Below are positions 15,922-27,700 of a stretch of 52,034 bases of DNA, one piece after another (positions within the stretch are counted from its first letter, which is position 1; every line of letters begins with the position of its first letter). The stretch is from IMG/VR virus record IMGVR_UViG_3300024346_000096, positions 1-52,034 of that record. The stretch is one strand, 5' to 3'. The stretch is from a virus. The position numbers were made by a program, and so were the translations under genes. The notes under the pieces are model-generated. The model was not told the origin of the DNA, did no database searches, and saw nothing but the letters and a program-made list of their open reading frames with translations.

Positions 15922-18900
15922 ATGGCTATCACCAATGTAAAAAATAGTTTTTCCGATTATACCTTTGATGATTTTGATGAAACTAAAAATTATCAACGGA
16001 TATTGTTTAAGCCTGGATTTGCAGTCCAGGCCAGAGAGCTTACACAATTACAAACCGCGCTGCAAGCTCAAATTGATAAACTTGGACAATTTGCATTCTC
16101 TGACGGCCAACGAGTAATTAATGGTCATCCAACATTAAACGTCGATTTGGATTACATTAAGATTGAACCTCAGCATAGCGGTAGCGCCGTTACTAATCCT
16201 GAGTTATTTCTAGGATCAGTTATAACTGGTTCTGCTAATGCAACTAACCAAGTTACAGCTACTGTTATTCATGTTGAAGCTGCAACTGACACGGATCCAA
16301 TTACACTATATCTTCAATATACATCTTCAGGTGGTGCAAATAGAAATATTTCTAAATTGGTTGCTGGAGAAAGTATTTCGGGTCCAGTGATTGTAGGTGG
16401 TTCTACTATAACCAAAAGCGCTACAATAGGCGGTGGTGCTGGTAGTACTATTGCTAATGCAGATAATGCGGTTGGTGTTGGATCTCAAGTTTCTATAAGT
16501 GAAGGTGTATACTTTATTAGTGGAAATTTTGTTCACATCCCAGCAGCTTCACTAATTTTAGAAAAGTATACTAATTTAGCCAACTATATTGTTGGACTTC
16601 AAATTTCTGAAAGCGTAGTTAACTCAAGCACCACTGGCCATACTGGGTTATTAGATAATGCAAGCGGCAGCACTAATGCTTCAGCGCCTGGCGCCGATCG
16701 CTATGTTATTGATACAACCTTAATTAAGCAAGCTGTTACTGATGATGATCCGGCCGGGATTATAGCGAGAGCTAATGCACTTATCGGTGTCGACAACTAT
16801 ATTCATCTTCTTACAGTAAAGAATGGCATATCATTTTCTAATGTTGAAGCTAATGTTGATACTGAGTTAAATAAACTTTTAGCTGAAAGAACGGAAGAAG
16901 AATCTGGTAACTACACAGTTGATCCGTTTGTTTTAGATATTAAAGAAGATAAAAACGAAAATGGTAACTTTGGCCATTCTGCTACCGGCGATACCGATAA
17001 AATATTCGTAGGCATCGAGCAAGGTGTTGCGTATGTCGAAGGCCACAGAATCCAAACTGCTAAAAACGGGGAAGTTAGATTAGATAAACCTCGAGCTAAT
17101 GACACCGAAGTTGTTGCAGAAACTATTCAATCGGTTGGATATGGTAACTTTATCGAATTAGTAAAAGCTGAAACCGAAGGCGTACCAGATATTACAGATC
17201 TTTCAACACTTGAGCTCTGGAATGATGCGACTGCAGGTGCTTCTGGAGCAGGTGCTGGTACTCAAATTGGTACCGCACGTGTTAGAGATATGAGATATGA
17301 TAGCGTAAAGGATGTTTATAGATTATTTATCTTTGATATCAAAATGACCTCAGAGTCGTTTGGTGCGGTTAAGGCTGTTAAACAGGAAGATTCAAACACT
17401 AATGACACTTTTAATGCTAAATTGAGCACCCCAGGTAAAGTATTCCAAGCTGCTAATAACTCATTAGTCTATAAACTTCCAGCTAATGCAATTAGTACTC
17501 TTAAAGATGGATCTTCTCATACTGTTGATGCTGACTTCAGAGTAGAGGTTGTATCTTCAGCTAGTGTAACTGGTGGTGCCGTAACGGTAGCACTTGGAAC
17601 TCCTTTAGCTAATAAAAATGATGTTTTAGTATATTCTGGTGATGCTGACACATCTGGATATCCTAGAAGAGTTCATGCGTTAGGCGCTGGCAATTTTGCT
17701 GGCACTGTAAGCGTTGGTGATTCATCAATGGCCTTACAGAATCTTGACGCATCACTTAATGGTCAACAATTGGTAGTTATGTTTACTACTAGAAAAACTA
17801 ATACGGCTGCTAAAACAAAAACTTATACACTAAATGCAACTAAAACGTTTTCAATTTCTGGCGGTAGCATAGCTTCATCTTATACCTTAAGCGCACATGA
17901 CGCTGTTAACTTACACAGTGTTCAGAGAACAGCAAACAGCGGCGGTACTGCTATATCTCCAGCTGAAGATTTTACTGATTCGTTTATTTTAGATGGTGGC
18001 CAAAGAGATAATTTTTATGATACTGGTAAGGTTGTTGTTAAGCAAGGTGCTATATTACCTAATGGAACTTACACTATAACCTTTGATCATTTTCAACACG
18101 GTGGATCAGGCGATTACTTCTCTGTAGATTCATATATACCTGGAACCACAGGCCTATCGACTGTCTATGATTTAATTCCAAACTATAAGGGCACATCTCT
18201 CAGAGATGCTATTGATTTTAGGCCGACGAAAAAGATTGACAATGATTCTTTTGTTACAACTGGTACTGGCGGCGCGGTTACCTTTACTAGCGGTATTTGT
18301 CCATCTGAAGGTTCTATTGAATTAAGGTTAGAGTATTATAAAGGAAGAATTGATAAGCTATTCTTAAATAAACGAGGCGAATTTGTAGTTATTAAAGGTA
18401 TAGCAGATAGAAAACCTGTAGCACCTGAAGGCATCGAAGATGCTATTCATTTATATACGTTCATTCTCAATCCTTATGTATTCGGCGTACAAGACGTAAT
18501 TGTTATCCCAATAGATAATAGACGATACACAATGCGCGATATAGCAAAAATAGATAAGAGAGTTAAGAATTTAGAATATTATACTTCGCTTTCTTTGCTT
18601 GAAAAGTCAGCAGCACAGGCTGATATTAGTGATAGCATAGGTGACGTAAGATTTAAAAACGGATTTATTGTAGATGGATTCTTTGGCCACAATGTTGGTA
18701 ATCCATCTAACCCAGAGTATTCAGTATCAATTGATTCTAAAAATGGAATACTGCGACCAAAGCACGATACTAAATCTGTAAATATAATTAGAAAAACCAG
18801 TGATTCTAGTTCAAGTTCCACGAATGTTGCAAGGGCTGCAGCTGATAAAAATTCGAATAAATGTACTACTTCAGTCTCTGGTGGTATTGTAACTCTTCCA

Positions 18901-21567
18901 TATACAATTAGAACTGAAATAGATCAACCTTATGCATCTTATGCTGAATTTGTTAATCCATACAATGTAATTGCGTGGGATGGAACAATGAAGCTTTCAC
19001 CAGAATCTGATGAATGGAAGGAAGTAGATCAGCGACCTGATGTTATTGTTAATGATAATAGTCAGTATGATCAATTTGTTGCTATGGCTAACGCTGAAGG
19101 TATTTTAAATACTGTTTGGAATGAATGGGAAACAAATTGGACCGGTGAAGAAATACTAAGCGAGACTTCGTATACTGATACAATTGATATGCGAGTAGGG
19201 GATAACGAAGCCAGGGTCGAGCGACAAACTGGAACAACCAATTCACAAGATAAGTGGTTTGCAGACGTTACAACTAATATCACTGCAATAAAAACCACTT
19301 CAACTCAAACTCGGTCTGGTACTCAAGCTTCTATAGAATCTTCAACTCAATCAAAAGTTATTGGTAACTTTACAGTTGAGACTAGCTATATACCATTTAT
19401 GAGATCGCGTAAAGTATACTTTGATGCACAATTATTAAAACCTAATACTAAAATGTATGCATTCTTTGATGGTGCTGACGTAACATCTTACTGTAAGCAA
19501 GAAATGGCTGGTGCGGCGCACGCAGATTCAGACTTTGTGGAATTTAGCTCTATTGTTAATGGCAATGCTTCTGTAACATATAAAGGTGCTACATCGCATA
19601 ACAACGCCACTTCAGGAACTGGAGGTGGTGTACTAACCACTGACGCTTCAGGGCGATTGATTGGTTCACTTATTATTCCAAATAATTCTACGTTTAGATT
19701 TAAAACGGGTACTAAAACGTTAAAGCTTACTGACTCATCTACTAATAACACCGGCGCTTTAGAAGATGAAACAACTTCGGTTATTGAAAATTATTATGCT
19801 CAAGGTTTATTAGAAACTAGACAAAGAACTATCATTAACACTAAAGTTCCTCGTATTGTTCACAAAGAACTACGCAAAAGCAGAACAATTACAAGCAATA
19901 GAACCGATGTATCTCACGAACTGGTTAAGTACTATGACCCTATTGCAGAGTCATTTGTGGTTGATACTGATGGCGGAATTTTTACAACTGGTGTTGAATT
20001 ATTCTTTAATAAAATTGACCCATCCATTCCAGTTACAGTCTCGATCAGAGAGGTTCAAAATGGTATACCAACTCAAATAGTAATACCAGGAGCAGAAAAA
20101 ATTGTATATCCATCTGATATTGTTTCAGGCACTGCGTTTACAACATCAAATTATGATGTGGCTGATGCTAGTAATGCTACTGAGATAAATTGGGATTTTC
20201 CAATTCACCTGAAACAAGGTAAGGAATATGCAATTGTTTGTATTTCTAACTCAGACAAATATAAAGTATTTGTTGCCGAAACCAGTAAATTTGACTTAAC
20301 AGATACTAGTTTTAGAATTACTAAGCAACCATTTAATGGAGTGTTTTTCACCTCGGCTAACGCTTCGACCTGGTCGCCAGAGCAAAATAAAGATCTTAAA
20401 TTTAAGCTAAAGAGAGCTTCGTTTAGCACTAGTGCATGTACTATGAATTTAGTCAATGACAAATTGCCATTAGATGCTTTGCCTAATAATCCGTTTACAT
20501 TCTTAGGAAACGTCGATGGAAATAGCACAAGAATACGAGTTAGCCATCCTAACCATGGAATGTATGGAGTAGAGGCATCCATCGGCCAAGCGATACACAG
20601 TGTTAGTATTTCTGGTGTAGCTGGAACGGTGAATGGTGTCGTAGCTGCTAGAATAAATGGAAACCATAACGTTGTTGGCGGAAGTCAAACACTAGATAGT
20701 TATGAAATTATAGTTGGTGCGTCTGGATCCACGGCTCAAATTACGGCTGGTACTGTAGGTTTAGCTGGAGGTGGTGCAAACATAAAAGCTTCTTCAAATA
20801 GACCATATAATATTCTAAAATTAAGCAGTTCAACTATTGAATTTAAAGACTCTACTATTTCTTATAAAATGAAAGGAGCCACTGCTCGATCACAAGATAG
20901 TAATAATGTAACTTTAGATAGTGCATATACTATACTTCCAGCTGGTACAGACTATAAGCCAATTTTAGCAAATAAGAATATGGTAATGGAGCAGCCAATG
21001 CTTGTAGCATCTGATAGAAATCAAACCTTTGCTAACATTGGCAGTGAATCATTCCAATTAGTATGCACATTTAAAACTGAAAATGAAAATGTAAGTCCTG
21101 TATTAGATCTTAATAGAACATCACTAATTACTGTAAGTAATAGAATAAACGATGCAACAACATTATCATCTAACTATGGCACTTATCACGTAGCCGATAC
21201 TAAGAGTACTAACACTACTAATGATGCTAAGTATATTACTAAAACCGTGGAATTAGATTCATCTGCAGAAGAGATAGATATATATCTTAATGCAAATAGA
21301 CCAAATCATAGTAATATCGATGTATTCTATAAGGTTGGTCAAGACGATGCTGTAATTGGCGACGAAGACTGGACTTTACTTGAACCAGAAAGTGCAATTC
21401 CAATTAACGATAACGGAGTTTATAGTGAAGTTCATTACGTAAAAGACTTCGGTCAATTAGCAACTCCAATAACATTCAGTAAATTTATTATTAAGATTGT
21501 CTTAAGATCTCAAAATAGTTCTAATGTTCCAACCGTAAAGGACTTTAGAGCAATTGCAACACTATAA
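15922..21567 (+). CDS. Very large DUF4815-type virion structural protein
   Basis: An 1,881-residue protein. The N-terminus (FDETKNYQRILFKPGFAVQA, then RELTQLQTALQAQIDKLGQF and RVINGHPTLNVDLDYIKI) is the DUF4815 domain of large marine-phage baseplate or fibre-anchoring proteins. A module at about 94-172 (LGSVITGSANATNQ, ESISGPVIVGG) repeats the GETITG-type pattern. A central conserved block (GTSLRDAIDFRP, DIAKIDKRVKNLEYYTSLSL) and a C-terminal half with PIAESFVVDTDGGIFTTGVE and GVEASIGQAIHSVSISG follow. It sits where T4 has gp9/gp10, so it probably joins the fibres to the wedge. The exact T4 equivalent is not established. Confidence 0.75.
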   Translation: MAITNVKNSFSDYTFDDFDETKNYQRILFKPGFAVQARELTQLQTALQAQIDKLGQFAFSDGQRVINGHPTLNVDLDYIKIEPQHSGSAVTNPELFLGSVITGSANATNQVTATVIHVEAATDTDPITLYLQYTSSGGANRNISKLVAGESISGPVIVGGSTITKSATIGGGAGSTIANADNAVGVGSQVSISEGVYFISGNFVHIPAASLILEKYTNLANYIVGLQISESVVNSSTTGHTGLLDNASGSTNASAPGADRYVIDTTLIKQAVTDDDPAGIIARANALIGVDNYIHLLTVKNGISFSNVEANVDTELNKLLAERTEEESGNYTVDPFVLDIKEDKNENGNFGHSATGDTDKIFVGIEQGVAYVEGHRIQTAKNGEVRLDKPRANDTEVVAETIQSVGYGNFIELVKAETEGVPDITDLSTLELWNDATAGASGAGAGTQIGTARVRDMRYDSVKDVYRLFIFDIKMTSESFGAVKAVKQEDSNTNDTFNAKLSTPGKVFQAANNSLVYKLPANAISTLKDGSSHTVDADFRVEVVSSASVTGGAVTVALGTPLANKNDVLVYSGDADTSGYPRRVHALGAGNFAGTVSVGDSSMALQNLDASLNGQQLVVMFTTRKTNTAAKTKTYTLNATKTFSISGGSIASSYTLSAHDAVNLHSVQRTANSGGTAISPAEDFTDSFILDGGQRDNFYDTGKVVVKQGAILPNGTYTITFDHFQHGGSGDYFSVDSYIPGTTGLSTVYDLIPNYKGTSLRDAIDFRPTKKIDNDSFVTTGTGGAVTFTSGICPSEGSIELRLEYYKGRIDKLFLNKRGEFVVIKGIADRKPVAPEGIEDAIHLYTFILNPYVFGVQDVIVIPIDNRRYTMRDIAKIDKRVKNLEYYTSLSLLEKSAAQADISDSIGDVRFKNGFIVDGFFGHNVGNPSNPEYSVSIDSKNGILRPKHDTKSVNIIRKTSDSSSSSTNVARAAADKNSNKCTTSVSGGIVTLPYTIRTEIDQPYASYAEFVNPYNVIAWDGTMKLSPESDEWKEVDQRPDVIVNDNSQYDQFVAMANAEGILNTVWNEWETNWTGEEILSETSYTDTIDMRVGDNEARVERQTGTTNSQDKWFADVTTNITAIKTTSTQTRSGTQASIESSTQSKVIGNFTVETSYIPFMRSRKVYFDAQLLKPNTKMYAFFDGADVTSYCKQEMAGAAHADSDFVEFSSIVNGNASVTYKGATSHNNATSGTGGGVLTTDASGRLIGSLIIPNNSTFRFKTGTKTLKLTDSSTNNTGALEDETTSVIENYYAQGLLETRQRTIINTKVPRIVHKELRKSRTITSNRTDVSHELVKYYDPIAESFVVDTDGGIFTTGVELFFNKIDPSIPVTVSIREVQNGIPTQIVIPGAEKIVYPSDIVSGTAFTTSNYDVADASNATEINWDFPIHLKQGKEYAIVCISNSDKYKVFVAETSKFDLTDTSFRITKQPFNGVFFTSANASTWSPEQNKDLKFKLKRASFSTSACTMNLVNDKLPLDALPNNPFTFLGNVDGNSTRIRVSHPNHGMYGVEASIGQAIHSVSISGVAGTVNGVVAARINGNHNVVGGSQTLDSYEIIVGASGSTAQITAGTVGLAGGGANIKASSNRPYNILKLSSSTIEFKDSTISYKMKGATARSQDSNNVTLDSAYTILPAGTDYKPILANKNMVMEQPMLVASDRNQTFANIGSESFQLVCTFKTENENVSPVLDLNRTSLITVSNRINDATTLSSNYGTYHVADTKSTNTTNDAKYITKTVELDSSAEEIDIYLNANRPNHSNIDVFYKVGQDDAVIGDEDWTLLEPESAIPINDNGVYSEVHYVKDFGQLATPITFSKFIIKIVLRSQNSSNVPTVKDFRAIATL

Positions 21568-21767
21568 TGAAAAGAATAAAAGTAGAAGATAATTTGAATT
21601 TAGAGCGTGATCGGTCGTCTAGTGCTATTATAAATAATAGTGAAACAGCATATAAGCAGCGACTTAAGCAAAAACAAGCAAGAAAAAAAGGCGTTGACGA
21701 AATTGCCGAAATAAAATCCGAACTAGCTGAAATAAAAGCATTACTAAAAAAATTAGGTGGTAACTAA
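21567..21767 (+). CDS. Small coiled-coil protein, 66 residues
   Basis: This small gene overlaps its upstream neighbour's stop and its downstream neighbour's start by one base each, so translation is coupled. The sequence is very basic in the middle (YKQRLKQKQARKKGVDE) and ends in a heptad-like helix (IAEIKSELAEIKALLKKLG), strongly predicted to form a coiled coil. It may act as an adaptor or chaperone for trimeric fibre assembly, or a small virion linker. No family recognised. Confidence 0.75.
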   Translation: MKRIKVEDNLNLERDRSSSAIINNSETAYKQRLKQKQARKKGVDEIAEIKSELAEIKALLKKLGGN

Positions 21768-24700
21768 TGGCCAATGAAACAAAAATTTCAAAAACTAATA
21801 CATTTGAAGAATGGAGACATAAGACGAATGAGATTTCGTTTGATGTTGGTGGTAATGATTTATTAGATGAAAGATTATCTAATAGATTATATACTTACAA
21901 TAGCGTTAGTGGGACAAATCAAAATATCATCACAGGTAATGATAATACTCCAGCTACTGCTCAGACATTAGATTTTGAAATTCTTCCAGATACAAAGTTA
22001 GACAATACTAGTGGTTATATCATTCTTGCTGATGGTACAAGTATTACAAGTCTTGTCGCTAACTCAACAATAACCCAAGATGGGGGATTTAATGCAAGTA
22101 TTGTTTCCGCTGTTACGGTTGATAATAAGCCTAAGATTTTAGTAACTAATAGTACTGGGACATTCGATTCAACTGAAGCATTGAAGATATCTGGCAGTGA
22201 AGTTGTAAGCGCCTCTAATGTTATTCGCCAAGTTACAGAATCATATAGATCTGGATCTATTGTTGTAAAAAGCACCGATGGCTCTACAATTACTACTCAT
22301 TTAAATGATTTAAGTGCAACTGGTTATCATATACCTAACGTGTCAAGTAGAATCACGTTAACTGGATCACCTACAGCTAAGGTTGTTCCTCTAACCGAAG
22401 GAACTGTAGTTTATCAAGGCAACCAGCAATCAGTTAGCGCGACCGAAGCAGAAGTGGCTGCACATGCCTCGACTACATTTGTTGGAACCATTTATCACGC
22501 AAATGACAATTACATATACCTAAAAACAACTAGTGGCACGTTTAATAAAGCTAACGGCGTTAAACTAGTTGGATTAGCAAGTGGTTCTAATTTAGCTCAA
22601 AGCTATTTTGATGTCGATCTAGAGCCTTATGGAACAAGCACTAGAGGCCAATTTATTGAATTTAATAGTGGTTTATCTGCTGGGCTTAATGTTACAATAT
22701 CAGCCAGAGATTTAATAACTGTAGTAAATGAACTTCAAACCGATGTCGGTAAAATTGAAGATTTAACTACAGACGCTGCGGATGTTACACTTTCTATTAA
22801 CGAGCTAGAAGATGCAGTTCGTGGCACTAGCGCAGATTATACATTAGCTACTGATTCTGCCTCTGGGCTTATTGGTGGTGTTAATGAACTAGAAGCTGCA
22901 TCACGTGGTGATAGTTCTGCTACCAATTATACTGTAACTACTGAGTCGACCGAAGGATTTGCTGGTGGTATTAATGAACTTGATACTGCACTTAGATCTG
23001 CTACAATGCAATCTAGTAATGCTTTGGTATCTGCTACTCTTACTACTACGGCCAACGATATCACTACTGCAATTAATGAACATGACGCTGAATTAGGAAC
23101 TATTACATCACAACATATGGGAACAACAGCTTCTAATGTGGGTGACGCTATTGCTGAAATTGAAGGCCAAATTGGTACAGAAGATATCTCAGCTATCGAT
23201 GCTGGTGATACTAGCAACACAATATATGGAGCTCTAAACCAATTGCATGGTGAAATCGGTGCTGCAGATATTAGTGGAATTTCAGGCACTGATAATACAA
23301 TTTCAACTGCGTTAAACCAGTTACACGATGAAGTAGGTAATGTTGGCAGTGGATTAACTGGATTAACAGCTACTGATCTAACCGCAGCTGTAGACGAATT
23401 AAGAACGGATATTGGTGACGTAGGAACTAGTGGTGCAACATTAACTACTAATACTAACATTGTAGCTACTGATCTTACAGCTGCAGTTGTTGAATTGGAT
23501 ACTACTATTGGTTCGGGTGTTATTACAGGCGTCGGCACTGAAGCAGCCGGACTTGGTAACTTAACCTCTGCTATTAATGCAATTGACGCTGGATTAGGTA
23601 ATGCTACTAGTTATAACGTTCATCACTACGGCGCTAATACTGTAGCCGAATCATTAACTAAATTACAAAGTGGTTTAAGTAGCAATGATGATGAAATTTA
23701 TGATATAATGCAAGCTATTGATGGCGGCCGACCTGGAACCATTAGATTAGTAAACAACGCTACCATTCCAGCATCCTATGCAGCAGGTGATGTTCTTACA
23801 CAGAGCGGTGGATTTAGAGCAACGATCGTTGCTGGCGGAATAAACAACACAAATAAAACTATCAACGTTAGAGACATCACTGGTATATTTAGCTCTTCTC
23901 AAAATATAACTAATAGTGGTAAGACTACCATTAGTGCTAATAGCGTTAATGCAATGGATAAAGTTGACACTACAATTTCTGCAAATGGAATAGGTGCAAC
24001 AACTATCAAAGGTGCACTTGAAGAATTAGCACTAAGACAAATTATAGCGGGTGATGGCCTAGCTGGTGGTGGTAATCTATTTAGTAACAGAACACTTGAT
24101 ATAGAAATAGCTGGTGGCGGTGGACTATCATTCAATGTATCAGCGCCGGTTAATGCTAATGTCGGGGCTACGGCACAATGGAAAGGATTTCAAACTGTTA
24201 GTGCTATTGTAAATACTAATGAAAAAGGCACCAAGCTCTTTGATGATGGGCCCTTTACCAATGCTGCTCGAGTTGCTAATCAAAAATTTGCTGTTAGCGG
24301 TAGTAGTGGTAATATTACACTTGCACCCAATACTCAGATCTTCGAAGATGACACTATGACAGACGGGGTTGATCTGAACACAGTTATTGCTAGAAACTCG
24401 GCTGATGACGATGGTGGAATATACCTTGAAGCATTTAATTTCCTAGAAAATAATTCTTGGAGAAATAGAACATTAACATTTAGTGGTACAATCGATACTA
24501 AAACTTTACATAGCAGATACTACGTAAAGGCATTTATCAAATATCTAAATTCAGATGACGATTATAATTTAATAGAAGAAGTTGAAGTTGATCTTAAAAC
24601 CGCGGCTAATGATACCTTTTCTATATCATTAGCAATTCCTGATGGTGGTAATATTGTACCTCAAGTAGGTTTTGTTGTCGGTGGTGTTAATACTTCTGCA

Positions 24701-27700
24701 ACAGATCAAGCAGCAATTGCTGGTACTTCTATAGTAGCATCTAATGTCCAGCTATCTGTAAGTGCTGCGGCTGGTGGTGGTCAATTAGCAGTAGACAGTA
24801 GCGTTATTAGAACTGGTGATTCTGGCGGCACCGCGTTAAATCAAACATTTAATAGTAATATTAACTTTAGTTCGAGTAACACCTTAACGTTCCCAGCTGG
24901 CTCTACACTAGATGTTTCAGCTGGTTCTATATTAATCGGCGGTGGTGGTGAAGTTGACGTAGCTTTCGATACAGCATTCTTAAAACTGCAGGCCGGTACT
25001 GCAACACACGGCGTAAAGGTAGATAGAAGTCAAGCCGCTATGGGGGCGCTTTATAGTAATCTTATTCCTTCACAGGCTACGGTAATTAGTGCAGGAAACG
25101 ATGCTGAAATAAAATGGAATGAAGGCCAGGTTATCGCCGCCAAAGGTCATAGAGCTTGGCAGGTTACTGGCTTAACCAGTGGTGCAACTCCATCGGCTCA
25201 AACGGTTGACCTAGTAACATTCTATAATGCTGGTGAATTGCTTGCTAATACTAGTGAAATTACTACAACCTGGGATGCTAATGCTAATACATTTTCCTCA
25301 GCACTTGGCACTTCAGGTGTCACTGCTGGAACCGTTGGTTCTGCTACATCTATTCCAGTTATTACTGTAGATAATAAGGGAAGAATTACTGCAACGAGCA
25401 CGGCCGCTATTACTACTACTATGAATATAGCAGCAGATAGCGGTGACGATCGAGCAATTGATCTTGCGGCTGATACCTTTACAATAGCTGGTACAAGTAG
25501 TGAAATTACAACCACAATGGTTGCAGATGACGATTCTACAGTGGATACTATACAGATTGGATTGCCGGCCAGTGTAACTGTTAGTAGTAATTTAACCGTA
25601 AGTGGTGCTGCAGCATCAACAAGTAGCACTACTGGTGCTTTAACTGTAGCAGGCGGTGCTGGTATCGGTGGTGATTTATACGTTGGCGGTAACTTACAAG
25701 TTGACGGAACACAAACAATTTTCAACACCGAAACGATAACCGTTGATGATAACATAATCGTATTAAACGATAATAAGGAAGGTGACGCCGGAACAGAAAA
25801 GGCCGGTATTGAAATTGAACGTGGCAATGACGCTAATGTACAGTTGCGATGGAATGATGATGGCGATGTTTGGGAATTAACAGTAGATGGTACAAATTAT
25901 AGCACAATTATTACAGAGGCTACTGACTACGATAATTGGGTATTAGCAAGTGGTACTACTGCCGGAACTGCTAATATTAGTAATGGAAATACCGTTACAT
26001 TTAGTGCAGGTACTGGCCTCACCACTTCGCGCAGCTCGAAAACCATAACTTACGCACATGCTGACACCTCGACAGTTGCAACTGTTGACAATAGTGATGG
26101 TAACGTATTACAAGATATTGGATTTGATACTTTTGGTCACGTTACATCAGTCGCAAGCACTGATCTGGATACTCGTTATATAAGATCATTCGATGTCCGA
26201 GACGGTGATGGTACTGAAAAGGTAATAACACAAAATGAAGTATTTAAGTTTAAAGAATTAACTGGTGATGGTGCGACGATTGATATTAATTTTCAGACCG
26301 ATGGTACCATAGGCACAGGTGCAGATGAGCAAGTATCACATATACTAGGCTTTAAAATTACAAATAATGATAAGGGTTCAGGGCAGAATATCTTTAAAAA
26401 TGTTGCTGTAAATCCAACTATCGATGGTGGGCATACTTTTACTGATACAGGAACTATAGCAGCTGGTTCTAATACAGATACATTTACTTTCTATCCTGAT
26501 TCGGGTATTGATATTGACGTAGATGCTACTAATAAGTCTATTAAAATTAAAAATACGTCGTTAGGATCTAATCAAAATATCTTTAAAACCATAAAGGCCT
26601 TTAATCATGGTGAGGCCGGCACTCAAATTGGTTCAGATATTACAGCTGGATCAAACAGTAGTACGTTAAACTTTAAAGAAGTTCAGAAGAGCAGTACAAC
26701 CGGTATCGAATTATCTATAATTGGTACTGATACTATTGGAATTGCCCACGCAGACACCTCGACGCAAGCTAACATTAGCAATACCGGTACTACAAATAAA
26801 TTTATCCAGAATTTAACATTCGATGCATACGGTCACGTCACTGGCCAGACAAGTGGTACAGTGTCAATTGGTAACGGAGTACTTACATTAGCAGGTGGTA
26901 CTCTTCTTCATATTAATGAAGATGATAAAAGCTTTAGTGCAAACCAGATAGGTAACCAAACTATTACGCTTGATCACGATGCTGTTACGCGTACTAATAC
27001 CACTGCTACGGGAAGCTTATCGGCTAGTGGAACCTTTACCGCTATAACAGGTCTAACGAGCAGCGCCGAAGGACATATAACCGGCGCCGAAACTAAAACA
27101 TATACTCTTCCAGCAGATAATAATACAACATATTCCGCACATGCCGGAGGCGGATTAAAGTTAGTCGGAAATCCTAGTACCCAATTTAAGCTTAACGGTG
27201 CTGGTATCGGTAATAATGTAGATTTAAATACTCATACAACGACTGGGTACTTTGTCCAAGCGACTAATGATAACGTAAATGAAGGTAATAATTATCCGCC
27301 GATTCCAGGTATTGCTACTAACGATGCTAATAATACTGCGGGTGCTGGTGTATTACACGTAATAAATGCTCACGATTTAGCCGACTCTACTGGCTCGCCG
27401 ACCGCTCATATCATTCAAACATATTATGAATATAATACCACTAATGTATGGGTGAGATATTACTACACCAACACCTGGACTGCCTGGAGAAACTTGGCAC
27501 AAGATACTAACACTAATACTCAGTTGACTACTGCTCAAGTTAGAGGAAAATTTAGCGGCAGTGGTGTCAATACCAGTACAGGCGTTATTACCAACACCCA
27601 GTACAGTGTAGGTGATAACGGCCTAACCCAAAAGAATTTCACCACTACTCTAAAAAATAAGCTGGATGCTATAAGTGCCAGTGCTGATGTTAACCAAAGT

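Noticed and set aside
22927-23538. A 203-codon reverse-strand frame inside the giant fibre
   Set aside because: It is a shadow of the repeated coding sequence; the translation is a compositionally odd string of V, S, P and A and has no ribosome site.
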